Made by a program: the position numbers and the translations under genes. The notes under the pieces are model-generated. The model was given only the letters and a program-made list of their open reading frames with translations, made no database searches and was not told where the DNA came from. This document shows positions 36,086-50,784 of a stretch of DNA of 64,000 nucleotides, piece by piece. How positions within the stretch are numbered: the stretch's first letter is position 1; each line of letters starts with the position of its first letter. Source of the DNA: Apostichopus japonicus (Eukaryota; Echinodermata; Holothuroidea; Aspidochirotida; Stichopodidae); assembly GCF_037975245.1 (NCBI RefSeq), contig NC_092574.1, forward strand, positions 25,191,213 to 25,255,212. The letters run 5' to 3'.

Positions 36086-39000
36086 GTATATTTTGGCGAT
36101 GGGGTTTAGACCAGGAGGGAGTGGATTCTCATTTAGAAACTTAAATAAGTAACTTAACCTTAACGTTCACCCATTCTACCTTCCAAAATTACTTGACAAA
36201 ACCGTCTTGTACCGAGATAGTGGTATTAGCACGCAGAAACGGCGGCCATTATGTTCCAAAAGATGTTTCATTGCACAACTGATGTTTAATACTGCAAATT
36301 TATTTCGAAAGCAACACTTTGTGTTGAGTCATGAGAATATTTCAGTTCAACAATCCCATTGTAACGCACTGCAGAACGGATATATTGAATGTTCGCATTA
36401 TGGATCGAAATCGCTGCATGGGATTTTCATTCAATTTTGTCTCAGTTAAACCATGAAGGTAAAACAGATCATGGTTAAACTGAGATGTATAGTAATAGGT
36501 AGATTTTCAGTTCCTTTTTGTGTCTTAGCTATGAAGTTCTTATCTGTAACCAGGACTCCCTGCTGTAACTTACTTTGTTCATGCAGAGCACCGAGGCGCT
36601 TTCTCAACAAACAACACGTTTTCTTAGATCGAAGGTCAAGCTATTTGTTTGCAATTCCCTGACAAATGATGTTCTCCATGTTTACTGAATCGGGATTAGG
36701 AAATGGAACACACTTTACACAACAGATAATAACATGTAGCCTAGCTATATTTACTGTTGGGGTCAAATGCAAAGTGCATGGGTGCTCTGTTGATTGTTTT
36801 AAAGAAGCTCTTCGGGCTTTATTGGTTTTAAACTGCAAAATGAAAACGTTCTTGTTTTAGTCAGTTACTTATATAGTTATAAATGAACCAGATTTGCGAA
36901 TAGTTCTTGTGTTTTTAACGATCGAATGAGGACTAAATGTCGTATAGTTACCTGTAAAGAGGACGTTAAGCAATTGATGAACGATTTTGTGCTGGTTGAA
37001 TTATACCCATTGTTTGCAACGGTCAATACATGGTTATGAAAAAACTTAGCAAGACAACTGCAATTCCATGAAGCCTAAGCCGTAATAGGCCTACCTTGCA
37101 ACACATTTTCCAGTTGAATTTTAAGATGCAGAGTCGCAACTAAAATACCATATCGAAGTAGCTCATTAAGTAGTCTACCCTTGGCAACTTTTATTTCAAA
37201 AGAAAACGTTGGCTTAAAAGTCGTAAATCTTTAGGTTTTCCAATTGACCAAACGAAAGAGTACTAATAAGCCTTTGGAAATGCCGTTCGACGTAATGTAA
37301 TAATGGAATCTAATTGATTAATTGTTCGTTTATTAATTGTTAATGGTTTAGCAATTTACAAAGGGCTCTGGAGGTTGCCTATAAGTTAAGTCAACCGTGC
37401 CGAGTGGGTAATATTCGCAAGGTTGGCCAAGGTTATCGACTGACAACGAAATATTGCTTAGTTAACATCGAATTTTAACCGTATATAATCTGTATGTATA
37501 CTCTGTATGCACTGTATGTACTGGCAACATGCATGGAAATAGAGAACAGGAATGTTTGACCTACAAATAGCCCTATGCTGGATTCCCCATCTAGCTATAA
37601 CAACTGCTGAATCGTAGCAATGTGTTGATATCCCGCACCGAGACATGTTTTTGGTTTGCGGTAGAATACTAAACTTGTGCACTGAAACTGGAACCGTTCT
37701 CACGATGGACCAACTAACACAACAGTCCTACCCCCAAAGTGTTTGACCTTTTCCCTATTGTCACTATACAGTTTAAACAGTGACCTTCGAAAGCACCGAA
37801 TAGTATTTTAACTGAAGCGCGAGCTGAACCCAACATGTTAGGTCGTTCTTCTCATGCGAGTTGTGAGTTATTGCCAATGTGAAATCACAATTTAAGGGAG
37901 TACTGTATATCAGTTGTGTGTTGTGTGTTGACTACCCTCTCGAGTACACCTCTGCCGTAACCGAAGAGGGACCGGCAAAATTGTTTTTACTTGAATAGAG
38001 AAAATATCGTTTCTTTTAATTTTGCGCTATTCAAGACCGGTTCATTTCACTGTTTCTTTCTCAATTTGGCATGTTTTCAGGAGATTGTCCAATTATTTCT
38101 GCACTTGAAGAATTTATATATTTGCTTTCACCTGAGATTGTTCTATCGCCAGGCATTGTTTGAGTTATTGCATACGGTCAAACTGTTGCCGTGTCGAGCA
38201 GCATCAGTTGAATGCGGAGTATGCTCTCAGAACGTACTTCTCAAATCCCTTGTCTAACCAGGGACAGTCATCAGTTTCAGCTTACGACACACGGAAGATT
38301 GCTTTAGATTGTTTCAGATTGTTGTAGATTGTTGCAGAGTAGTAGCACCGCCACTGAACACTCTGATCCAATGCAGTGGTACTGTATGATACTATGAATA
38401 AACTGTAGAGCTTCTGTTTGTGTGAGCACGAAGTTTTGTAAACAATTCACGCTGTGACGTCCCACCTGTTACGGCTGTACTCAGTGTGTAATTTACGAGA
38501 TAGCTGAGGTCATGTCAGTATGTAACGTTGGATCATGACAAACTAATTTTGTTAGCACTCATACGGCCAATATTTCAATTTGAAAAATTACCAATTTTAA
38601 CGTGGTGCATTCGACGGATGGCTTTGTATTTGTGTTCTGTGTTATAGGGAGCAGGTCGTATCGTTCGGCGGCAAATGAGACTGATTTATACACTGTAGGA
38701 AACTAAATTATGTCACGTCTAAACTATTATTATGTCTACTGAAAGTCACTCATTCATTACTATTGACTAACACCACCTTCTGCAATAGAGAGGTCGATCA
38801 ACCGAAAAGCTATATACGTACAGAAAGAAGGCTGGTATTCTAGGACTCGGAATGAACGACCTTCTATCGATGATAAAAATAATTTGCTTTTAGCCTTCAA
38901 TCCTACCGGTTTTAAAAGGGTTAAACTAAACTTCAGATAAATTAATTTTTTTCTTTTTGTAGATGATTGACCTTGTATTGCAAATGACTCCAGATTCACA

Positions 39001-42000
39001 TTGAAATCAATTGGAAAAGTTACTCATTGGGTGTTGCGATGAGAACAAGTTAAGAACTATTCATTTAGACTGTGTGTTGTAGGAACTTGCCCAGGAGTTT
39101 GTGCATTCGCTTGCCTGATGAATGTCGCACACTAAGCATTCTTCGTGGATAATCATGTTACATTGTTACTACAAAAAATATGATTTGGTAGTTTTGTGAT
39201 CTTAGCGGAATGCTATTACCGTTGAATTATCTACCATTCAATGTTTTCTCCCCGGATCGGGGATCTCTTGCTCTGCACAACGTTTGAACTCACTGTAACG
39301 AACTTTGTCCCTTCATTGTGTACTCAGCTTCTCCACTTCATTGATCATATAACAAGAAAATACAAACAGGTTGAAATCTTTAAATGACTGAGTATACACA
39401 CCTTCTAGGTGTAGGGCACCAAGTCTAACCACACATTATATAAGCTTGGGCCACTGTAGACGGAGCAGCAAATACCAGTGCTTATGGATAGCAACGGTTA
39501 ATTTGTCCTACGGAGGGAAAGAAACTGTTTGCTTCTTCACAGGAAACAGTCTTATTGTTAGGGTATATACAGTTGTTACGGAGAATGACGGTAACAGTTA
39601 GTCTAAATGGAGCGTCGTTATCTCATCTTTTAAACAACAATTGGGCCGCAAGGTGTTGTATCCATCTCGTTTCTTCATCTGGGACTAGTTTTCGCCATGG
39701 GTCCTCTGGAACAGATTCATGCGATTATCTTAGCTGTCATGTTGGCATTTATCACCTTTGTTAAACTGACGAGTGAAGCAACGTTAGGTCTTGTTGGAAT
39801 TTCAAACCATAAAGCAATAAACAAAAGGTAGGTCAACTTAGAAAGGCTTCCTCAAAGATCATTCAGTCTTCCACCCGTTGAATCCAATAAAGTATATTGC
39901 TTATGTACAAAACTGGGCCACAAGTCACTATGGTTAATCGCGAAGTAATGATGACTATAATTATGATAGCGCTCATTCAGTATCTGCTATTGTTGAGTAC
40001 AGTATGCTTGGGCTAGTCTCTTGGACAATGTTAAAGAGAAGAATCATTTTGATATCGAATGTAAAACCGATGCAACAATTAATTGTGTGGTAGTCAAGTT
40101 TTGCTACCATCGTAATGGCAGTAGTACATAACGTTGTCGAACTGCCAAGCGGCTACCGGGAATGGTCGCGAAACTACTACTTTGTAACATCTGATATTTC
40201 TTTTATCATTAACTTACTTTTGTGCGTAATTGAATATTGTGCTGAAGCGGCAGCCCATTGAGGGTCGCCAGTTAACAGTATATTCGCGATGAAAATTAAT
40301 TTTAGCATCCTAGTGAAATTTTTATTCAATTCCCACGTACCATTTTCGAGTTATTAACATTGTTGTAAAGGTCTGTACTTATGGTGAACTTGGATTTCTT
40401 GGTAGCATATTGACAAAATTCATGTTTCTCTTCAGATATTTATATCAAAGTTTCTACTTGAATAAGGGAATACATATCTTCATTTGGAAAGCTGGAACCG
40501 TATCTAATCCAAAATAAACCAAAGTCAAAACTTAAGCATTTTGTTGTCAGTTTGCAACTATGAAGTTACACCTGTTTGCTTCAAGCTCACTTTGAAGTAG
40601 ACGTTGTCAGCTTCAAATGTCGTTATCTCGAAAACCGATACATAGGTATTATTTGCACGAGAAATTGCTCAAGGATGCCTCGAGCATGCTCCTCTTACAT
40701 CAGTTATCAACGAATAACAATTTTTTGCCCAAGGCTTCCCTTTTAATTATCATTTTACCATACCAACGAAGTATTAGTCAAAATAATATTACGACTGATC
40801 AAATTATTAACATAAATTTTAAACCAAAATGAAAATAAGTTATAGTGACCAGTGACAGATTTCATTCCTTTCTAAAGATTTTGTCGATGACTCCATTTTT
40901 CATACTAGTAAGAACAGTACTACGCTGATGATATACAATGATAAAATCGAACACAACAGTTAATCATGCAAGCATGTGAAACCAACGAACGCCCTTTGAA
41001 AAGTTGAGAGGTATCTTCGTGCTATTTTACCCTCAGTGGTATCTGAATATCCGAATGCGAAATCAAGCTTAAAAGCTGCTTTAAAGAAAAGGATATATGA
41101 TTTTCCTTCCGGCTTAATGGGATATTTCGGTTTGCTCATATAACTATATTTAAATGACCATAATTCATTATCCCGACTGCATGCATCCCCGACTGTTAAG
41201 ACATAAGGGCACAAGGTTGTTATTTTATTTACGTATCTCTAACGCAGCATATGTAAGGCAGATAGGTTGGTCACCTCATGTAGCAAATGAGGTGACAAAA
41301 CAACATTTCAGTATGATGATATCAGAATAATATTTGCTTCGTTAAGTAGCCTGGGAGTTACATGGAAACAAAATATTAGTTCTCTGTTCACAGTCAACTG
41401 TCTGTTGTAAACAAGATAATTCTGTTGGTTTTAGATAAGACTGTGGAACACGTTTATCTCTGACATGATATGTTTAAAATCAATTTGACTTATCTCACTT
41501 ATATGGAATACGTTTAAAGGTGAACAGGGAAACAGGTTCAGTGGTTAACACATTTTACCTTCACAATAAAATTATATGAATATCATGGAAACCGAAGACT
41601 AAAACTATGAATATATTGGAGGAATTTAGGGGGCCAGATATATAAAACACGTCAGTAAATCGTGATAATTCAGTGCACCAAATATCGTAAAATAATTTTG
41701 GTCTATATCATATTTTAAAGGCAAAAAAATTTCTCACGTATAAATGTTGTTGCCTTCTTATAATGATAAAATCGAAACTGCGTCAGTTGATTGATGCTAA
41801 GGCCATAAAGATAGTAACCAATATACTGCGACTTCTTATGTAGATATCATTGGGCCCGTAGCATTCCACTTTTCATGAAGGTGTTTCTGGCATATACCGG
41901 TTATATTCTCGATGTAAGGGAATCGAGGCTGAAATGGAATTAGTTAAGATGTTTGTTTACAGTGTCCAGCCTCTATTTTGGGTAACCTTTCTTAAAGACA

Positions 42001-45000
42001 AGTACCTGTACTTTGACTAGATATTGACCCCATAAAACTCAGTTGTACTTCTGTACTATGACAGACTTTACAAGTTGACAGTTACATTTTTATGTGTCAT
42101 TTACTGTTTTCATTTATATTTGCAATAGTACAGTAGTATACTAGTCTATATCTTTAGAATAAAAATAAAATAAAAAATATCCCTGGTAAAATCGGCAGTG
42201 CATCATGTGTGAATCCTAGTACGATGTTCTAACCAAGCCCGTCACTCCTAAAAACAAGTATAGGGGTATAGGTGATCATTTCAGCATATCATTATTTTGA
42301 ATTCAAACACTGATGATGATAACGATGATATGATTCTCCTTAAAATAACAATTGACAAGATCGATCCGAATACCTTAAACTCGTTTATATCGTCAACAAC
42401 ATAAAACTACACGATAGGCGTAATTAAGGGCATATCAATATGTAGGGAAAGCCTTACCACGTTGGGAAAGGACCTGATCACACTAAAAACAAACTTAGTA
42501 CGTAACCAAACATACTAGCCCATTGTTATCATACTCAGAGAGTAAGCTGAAAACACATCACTAACCTATATGGCATGTGGTTTTACATCACTTGGTTGCT
42601 CTGTCCTCTATAAGCATGGAAAATAACTGTAAGTAGTTTTCACGCTTTTAGAACGAGAGTCTTCCTACTATAAACCGATTACACAAGTAGCATTCCATCC
42701 CAAAGGACTTTTGCCAGCATGCATGAACACTACTGGACAACAAAACCACCTGAAGTCTTCTTAATAACCATTGTAATGTTCGCCTCTATTATAGGTCAAA
42801 ACACATTTCTTAGTTACGTGCAGGCAAAGGTTTGGTTGAGTTAATACACCTACTGTGTCAGATATTTGCGGAATTTCGAAATTCGCTGCTTAATTCACAA
42901 GAGCAATTTTATTGCGGGTTTTTGAACACCCTTCAAGTGTGTTGTGGAACTTATGTAGTCTAGTAGTGTGTGTACACAGGCTCACTGTAGATACATATGG
43001 TAACTGTTTAGAAGATAGAGCAAAGCGCTGTTTGCAAAAAGCAAGAGATACGGCTATGTGGTTAGTAACTAATTGTAGTTGTATGGAATTGCAAAAATGA
43101 GGAGTTAAAGTACCGACACAATAGTGGGTGAACACGGCGTCTTAGCTTTCCCAAATATATTTGTTCACCCAATATGTTTCTCGTTCATGAGTGATTACTG
43201 ATTTGTAAATTCAACTGTTATACCAGCAACCGTCGACGATACAGCATTGTCATTGGTTGGATTATGCATAGCTTTCGAGCAGTACTAGCTCTTCTTGTAT
43301 GTATTGTATGAACGTATGTATTCTAGATCCTCCTGCAAGCAGGAACTCGCGAAGAGGAATCTAATTGTAATGTTTGAAATTGTAATGAGTTGGAAAATCT
43401 AGAACAGTGGAAAACCTTCCTATGAAAATAAAAAATAAAATGAAATGCCATCAAATTTATAAGATCATCCATTGCGATAAGTGGTACTACAAGAGCAAAG
43501 GTACAAGATGCGTTTGATTAATTGGTCAGCTTTTGGTATTACGTGACCAATTTATTTTTTATAAGTAAAATATTCACTAAAAACCGACTCTGTCTATTGT
43601 GTATAATGTTTTGTCCATGAGTGGTATTCAAATGAATATAGTGATTTGCTAAAGAAAAGTTAAGCTGAGTTCAAGAAGTTATTCCCATTGCATCCAGTTA
43701 TAAACCCCTTGCAGTTGTAATTAGTTATGTTATCTGGTTGTATAATTGTACGTAAATATATCAAGCGAACCTCATAAATAGATCCAACAATACTTGATAT
43801 TGAATCTTTCCGTCTGCTCTTTAGATGTGATACCAGTAAGGTCTTCGGATATGCCAAATCAAATTGCTGACTAACAGTATCCTACCCAAAGGCGGTGACA
43901 GCCCCTCCCATCCCATATCCACAGATACGTCTATTAAATGGCCATAATTGGCCATAATTAAGACTTAGGTTGGTAACCATTCCTTGTCGTAATCGTTGGT
44001 GTAAAAAATTAGACTATTGCGCACTCTCAAAAACCGAACTGGTGATCACACCTCGCGTTTTATACGGAATTAAAAGCACATCAGTTTGAGGTGTTGCGAT
44101 GCAGGTTAACTTGTCTATCGTATTGTTGAAAGTTATCAACCTGTGCTTGAATAATTGCAATTGCCATGATTACATCAACATTATTACATTGACTGATGCA
44201 ATTTCATCAACTCTTGTTTACATACGTAACGAATGAATAAGGTCACTGACTCATTTGCTTGCGAGGTGCTTCAAGTAGGTCCAAGTAAGCTCGTTGTAAC
44301 AGTTCGCATATTTCACAATTCTTTCTTTTCTCTTTATCATTTTACAGCTCAAACGAGCTAGATGTTGATGCCGAAAGTTCAGATGACGGCACGAATATTG
44401 ACGACCCAGGTGAGAAGTATACTGGCACACCTGTGAAAGTACCAAAGGCTGAGGAGAAACCTGAAAAGGGTGTTGAAACAGGAGAACTTTCTTCTTCCGA
44501 AAGTGAGGATACGTTAGTGTGCTCGTCATCTGAATCGGAAGTTTACCTAGATGCAAGTGGAAGTGATGTAACAGAAAGTAAAAGTGAAACTATTGTTGAG
44601 GCTGCACATGACATTAAAACCGAATCGCAGATAGAGAGTCCCGAGAAAAATCCCGAGAAAGACACAAATTTGTCCTTTTATGATAGGCAGGCATATGAGC
44701 AAGAAGAAGGAAACCAAGAAGAAAGAACCCAAGAGGAACAATATGAAGAGGCTAGACCCATCGATGAACCCACTGTAGAGACAGAGGAATACAGCAGTGA
44801 ACAAGCGGGAACACATTTTCTTGACGACTTACCAAAAGGCAGTAACAATGATGATGACAATAAAGAAGTGGACAAAATAAGTATTCCAAGGAAAGAAGTA
44901 AAAGAGTATGTCGATGGTGTAATACAAGATGCATGTAACAAATTAGACAAAAGTCTAGCAGCTGGCAATAATAATGATATCGAATCTGATCAGCATGTAA

Positions 45001-48000
45001 ACTTACGTGATTATGACATTGTATCCACAGATGATCCCACAACCATGGGAGAAGGGGCCTCAAAACTACAAACAGATTTAAGCAAACATCCATCTATTCC
45101 CGCAGACGTAAGTAATTTAACAGAAGATGAGTCAGTGGGACCGACGGGCGACGCTGTAATTATTATTGATTATAAAAAGAGGAAATTTTCAAATGAGGAC
45201 GAAGATTTGGTATCCAATGAACAGTTGACAGTTGTTGAGAGTTTTGTTAAAAAACTGAAACGAGATGATCATTTGCAAGATGAGCAGGCTAGTGACTATC
45301 AGTCCGTTCCTAGCGATAGCCTGGCAAGTTCGCCACTGCTCGAACCAGCTGACAGCATCGAGAAAGATGACAAGGACGACCATGTGACAGAGGACAATAG
45401 TCAGACTGTAGATGGAAGCGAGGCAGCTTTTATAGGGGACATACCTGTTTTTAATGAAGATAGCAATTTACCACCATTGAAAGGCCCTGATTCATATGAA
45501 AATGGCGAGAATTTGGAAAGATATGTTGAGCCTGCACAGGAAGAGCACATGGAAGAATCGGAATCAGCACCGGAAAGTGAAGTATTAGTTGGTAGTGAAA
45601 TTCTTGCTTCGGAAAACTCCAGTGACGAAGGGGAACCGCCTGTTTCAAACCATGGAGTTGAAATTGCAGTTAGCCAAAATTATAGCAAACAAGATGAAAC
45701 ACTAAAGGAACAGGATGAACGAGAGCAATCGAACATTTCAATTAATATCGACGTGATGAATGAAGATAGTAACACCAATAATACAACCATGGGATATGGT
45801 TCTATTGATGATCGTGCTGCTCAAAGTCAAACGGAAGACGCAAAGGAGGAAAACATTGAACCTGTTATTATTATTGATTATGAAAATAGGGAGATGGATT
45901 TTACGGAACCAAATATAGAAAAAAATGAGCAGGAAAGACTTATAAATAAATTTGCAGAAGACCTTGAAAGGAATTATCCTCTTGAAGAAAAGTCCTCTAG
46001 TGAGTCATCAACAAACGATGGCGAAATCGAAGAAGTTGTTTCTATTAAATCAGAGCAGGAGCAAGTTTGTCTTGACAATAATGGGGATAACGCCGACTCT
46101 GATATTTTGTCGGAGGCATTAGATGAAACCCCTCAACGGATTAATCACGAAACGCTTGCTGATGACGTAATTTATTTGACAAGCAGTGTCGAAGATATTG
46201 AATCGGAAAAACTGGCAGTGGAGTTGGAAGAAAAGGTATTGCTAGAATCTTGCCCAATTGATTCTCGAACAGAAAGAGATAAAGAATCGCCATCAGACTC
46301 ACAATTAGTGTATTTTCTAGCCGAGGACTTAGAAAGACAAGATGCCAACAAAAACGACTCTAGTGCTGGTGACAATGACGATCAGTCCATTACACTACCA
46401 GTTGAAGAACAATTTGGAGTAGATCAAATATCAAGACCTGAGATTTCAAAGATAGAAAATTTTCTCAATGAAATGGATCAGGGCAAAACTAACAGTGTAG
46501 ATCTATTACCAAATAAGCCATCCAAACGAACATACACTCCAGAAGAAGTGCGCAGAGCTATCCAGATACTTACTTCGAAACCTCCTTATGATGATATTGA
46601 CCCTGAAAGCTTTTACTCAAAAATGTCTGGACCTGGACTTGATGGGGACTTGGAGCTCAATGATCGGGTTTTTGCTTTAGTGATGACCCCAAAGCAAGAA
46701 GAGAGAAAGGCACGCATGTTTGGAATCTTTTCTGTTCCGAAGGTGCCGCTGAGTGACAATCGATACCACAATGATTTGAATAAGGAGAGCAACCAAATAC
46801 CGGTCTTTAATGATAAAAACGCTGAGATCGACCTTTATGAAGTACTTCAAAATTTAGACCAGCCCATTATCGCAGATATAGAGAAAGAAATGCACACAAT
46901 ACCAGACCATGCCTTACAAAATTTTCCAAACAGACATGAGAGAGAGGGTGACGGGACTGAGGGAGACGAGGATAACGATGGATCATTGAGCACATCATCT
47001 GCGTCTTCAGGGATGTATATTCTGGAGGATTATTCTGCTATCCAGGAAGAATTAAATGAGGATGAGCGAGTCCTCTTAAATGGTATCTCAAGTGATAATG
47101 AGGATGGCGATTCTCTGCAATCTGCTGGAGGTGGTCAAGTCTTTTGTGTTACTTCAAAACAGGACTATTTAAATCGTATCGCGCAAAGTCAAAGCGTACC
47201 AGCGAATTTCAGTTCTTCCATCACAGGTTTAGTTGAAAAACCAAAGGCAACCAGCTCCGTTCCATCCCAACTTTCTCACGATGATAATGTCGGAGAAGTG
47301 CCAACTTTACACGATGAGAATGCCCCATTTCAAGCGGAAGTATTTGTTGAAACTGAAACAAGAATACTGCATTTATCAGATGATAGGGTTGAATTCGACA
47401 TGTACTTAGTGCATCAAACACCAAATGTGGATATATCAGAACAAGAAGACGCAACAAGTCACGAGAAGGGACAAGGCGAATATTCAAATTCGGAAGGAAA
47501 AGAAGAAAAATCGGATTCTTTATCTTTTCTCCCAGAAAAGCTTCCAAGTGAAGATTCAGCGGTCGTTAATGCCAACCCACCAGATCAAGATGTCGGTGTA
47601 GATTTTAACGTGTATATTGAACATTCCCTACGGGATGATAATGCACTTATTAATGAATATCAAGATGGCACTGAAGAAAGGGTAGTTCCAACAAGTGTTC
47701 AAAGTCCGATCTTTTATCCTCAAACACTTGATGGCAAAGAATGGGCATCACCGCTTGCGGGAGAGAATAATGAGAAGAACGTCGATCTTACTTTCCAGGT
47801 AACAACTCCCACGTATATTACGTTTGAAGAAAATGTGTTACCTGCTAACTATGGAGACAACTTTGTTGCTGAGACTGAAGTTGTTCCACATTTTCTGGAT
47901 CCTGACGAAAGCTGTCCCTTCACTTTTGAATTTCAAAATGAAAATGAGCCTGAGGTACCACGTGAACCTCATTTTGAGGTTCTTCGTTTGGGAAATGGAG

Positions 48001-49829
48001 AGACAACCCCTAACAACAAAGAATACAAACAACAACTTTTGGACAGCATCGCTGACATATTAGATGACAGTGTTTGCAATGGCCAGTCAGATGCTGAGTC
48101 GATTGTCAGTAACCCTCCGCATTTCTATGACAAAAATGAACTACCAGTGGAAGACACACATTCCATTCAAGAATTCAAAGTCAGTCAGCCCCTAGACTTG
48201 AGTGCATGTCTACCTGAAATGGAAGATGTCGATGTTTGTCCAGGAGGTAGTTCGTTTGCTATAGTTGGCACTCCTTGCAAAAATAATGAAATCGTCGAAC
48301 TACCGACACTTGCAGGATTTACTGAAAGCGCTCCGTTCCACGACAATGACGCTATTGATGCAGCTCTCACGGACGATTTTGAAGATCAGCAGAGTACCTC
48401 TTCAGAGTCTTCTTCCACAGATAGCAATGATGACAATGAAGACGAGGGAGTACCATACGAACAATTTCAGAACGAGGCACACGTTGGTAACGAAACTCAG
48501 GCAATAGATGACAGCGATTTTCCTTCTTCCTTTTCACTAGCTTTAGATCAGCTTTCAGATTCGTCTTCTTCCACTGACGACGAATCCGCGAACTCGCTTC
48601 CAGTTGAATTAGCAGATGATGCACAAGGTAATTCGTCGGGAAGGAAAAGTTCTACGAGTTCCTCTTCTTGTAGTTCAAATGACACAGCGCAAGAACCTGG
48701 TGTACCTTATGCATATCTGGAAGACGACGGCGATGACTTCGGTCCAAGAAATTCGTTTCACGAAGACGAGGAATATGTAATAATCCATAGCCAAGATGTA
48801 ACTGAATTGTCACATAATAGCGATGAGGACACGATTCATGTCGATTTTTCTTCAACGTCAAAACGTCTTTTAGAAAATGAAATGCCCCAACCAGATCAAG
48901 AGACAGGTAGTGGGGAAGATATGATAGGGAATAAAGAAAGTATTGCCTTGACGGTGTACCTTGAAAAGGAACCCCTAGACGACATTGACGAAGTAGAGGA
49001 AACCAATCGAAGATACGAAAATGTGGAACCCAGTAGTGAAAGTGATGATTGTAAGGCAGAACAGCCTGTTGAAAGAACAACAGAAAGCGAAGTGGAAGCG
49101 GTCCAATCTAGCAAAGATGAGCAGGTAGTGTTTAACATGTATCTGGATAAGCCACCACTAAAAGAGGTTCCAGTCGAGTACGATGAGTACTTGGAGCAGG
49201 ATCCAAGGGAAAACTCAGACGAAGTAAGCGAGCCTGGAATTGTGGAAGAAGATGTGTTTCCTCACGAAAGAGACGAAGTACATTGTATGGTTCCAAATGA
49301 TACCCCTGGACTAGTTCCTTTACATGTAGGTGGACACGAAAGAGACATGGCGGACCCAGATCAATGTGTGGTGTTGTCAAGCGATTCGGATGATGTAACG
49401 CCACCCCGATATCGCTTCGAATCTTCTTCACCAGCAAGTGCCTTTTCTGATTCAGATGACCAAGAACAACCGGAGATTTCTGGACCTCCGCTTGTTTTCG
49501 CGTTAATAGGACGACCTTTAGATATCGGTAATAAGGAAGAAAGAGTCGACGGATACGCTGAACCAAGTGAAGAAAATGTGTCGTCTGACCTTCCGATTGT
49601 GTTTCAAGGGAGCGTGGAGGTGTACCGTGAAGAAGTCACGGAAGGAGCTCAGAAGACAAGTGTCACATCATTTCAGGAGGTTTTTGATAACAGTAAAGAT
49701 GATATGTATCAACTATCAATTGATGAAACTGCTCAGCAAAACACACAGGTCTACATCGAAAGAGAATCGCACATTGTTCATCAATCCGTCACTACTATTG
49801 AAGTAGCGAGATCAATGTTCCCGAGTTAA
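36086..49829 (+). CDS. Giant acidic protein with multiple SUMO-interacting-motif-like segments, unknown family
   Basis: The main exon 44348-49829 follows a TTTTACAG acceptor, enters in phase 2 and ends at a TAA stop, encoding about 1827 residues. A phase-compatible upstream exon, 36086-36148, follows ATTTCAG and ends AA|GTAACT. It contains an ATG at 36099, giving MGFRPGGSGFSFRNLN before the join and 1843 residues in total; this exon and its 8.2-kb intron are tentative. The protein is very rich in Glu, Asp and Ser and largely disordered. Hydrophobic cores beside acidic or Ser residues look like SUMO-interacting motifs: AVIIIDY (about 45154), PVIIIDY (about 45861), DVIYLTSS (about 46164), YVIIHSQD (about 48774) and CVVLSSDSDD (about 49365). 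A second recurring motif is VxFxMYLxxxP (near 47390, 47599, 48944 and 49126). There is no signal peptide or membrane helix. A nuclear SUMO-binding scaffold is an inference from these motifs only. Confidence 0.72.
36149..44347. other. Putative long intron of the giant acidic gene
   Basis: If the exon at 36086-36148 is real, this is a single 8.2-kb intron. It contains no recognisable gene. A block at 40270-40380 resembles one at 22490-22570 (dispersed repeat). Several lineages of AT-rich unique sequence fill the rest. If the upstream exon is wrong, the true one may be hidden in this stretch. Confidence 0.35.
43278..43362 (-). mobile_element. 3' fragment of the same tRNA-derived SINE family as 7905-8162
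   Basis: On the minus strand the block CTTCGCGAGTTCCTGC followed by TTGCAGGAGGATCTAGAAT matches the 3' part of the SINE at 7905-8162 almost perfectly. It then continues into an ATAC-rich simple tail. The tRNA-like head is missing, so this copy is 5'-truncated. Confidence 0.65.
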
Positions 49830-50146
49830 CCTTTTATAAGCATTTACCCCCCCCCCCCCCCATTCGCTTATTTCCTTAGTATATCTCCCCAGATGTACTT
49901 AGAGCGTGTCGGGAAGTAGTTGCGATTGACTATTTGTTGGTGCCTTCATCATCACAATGGTCTTCCCGCCAGTGGTCACGTTATATTTTAATATGTCTTT
50001 CATAAGATAAGATGTTGTAAGATCTCGTGTTGCCAACATTCCATGCAAACTTTATGTCGTAGACAATGAACTTTTAATTCAAAGACTGTCATTGCAGCAA
50101 CAACGTGTGCTGCCATATGGATATAGCTCATGTTCTCCCGGCCGCA

Positions 50147-50152
50147 AATAAA
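50147..50152 (+). terminator. Poly(A) signal AATAAA of the giant acidic gene
   Basis: A canonical AATAAA lies 318 bases after the stop codon. A 13-base poly-C run at about 49848-49860 falls within the inferred 3' UTR. Confidence 0.5.
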
Positions 50153-50784
50153 GTCAGATAAGTCATTGTAAGGAGACCCGTTGTTGATGTCCTGAGTTCT
50201 GAACTTTGACCTTGTCTATCGACTCATCTTAATACATGACCGATACGTTTTCTTAGCATGAATAACGATGCCGAGTATGAAGCAATGCTGTATGTGGCTT
50301 ATGCTGATGCCATCCTTGTGCACAGCTTCTGCTATGGTCGATTTGGTTTTTATTGAACAAGTTGTCCATATTCTTAGAAAGTTTTCTCTCAATAAAAAGA
50401 ACACGTTGAAAGTGTTTCCAGCTGCATGTACAGAACGAAAAAAATACGCAGAGTTCGTTCCGCAAAACTATGATAATTTCTTGAGTCAGACATTGAAATT
50501 AGAAGAAGTTGAATGTCTCTAAAGTTTATTTGCGGGGGGGGGGGGAAGGGCGTTGAAGTGACGTTCATATTTCACACTGTCTTCCATTTTTTCGATGTAA
50601 ATTGTTAACTTTGTTCCATAGTGTATAGTAATTATTTTCATCACTTGAGTCCTGGTAGAGTTAGATGACCGGCAACTATGTATTCAATTTGTAAAGTTTT
50701 CATTTCCATTTTTTCATATTTTGTTTCGTTTATATATATATTTTTTCACAACATATATACTTCATTTGTAGCGAATACAGAGAG

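Noticed and set aside
50268-50522. 84-codon plus-strand frame after the giant acidic gene
   Set aside because: No recognised motif, no clear splice partner, and it lies beyond a good poly(A) signal; possible but unsupported.
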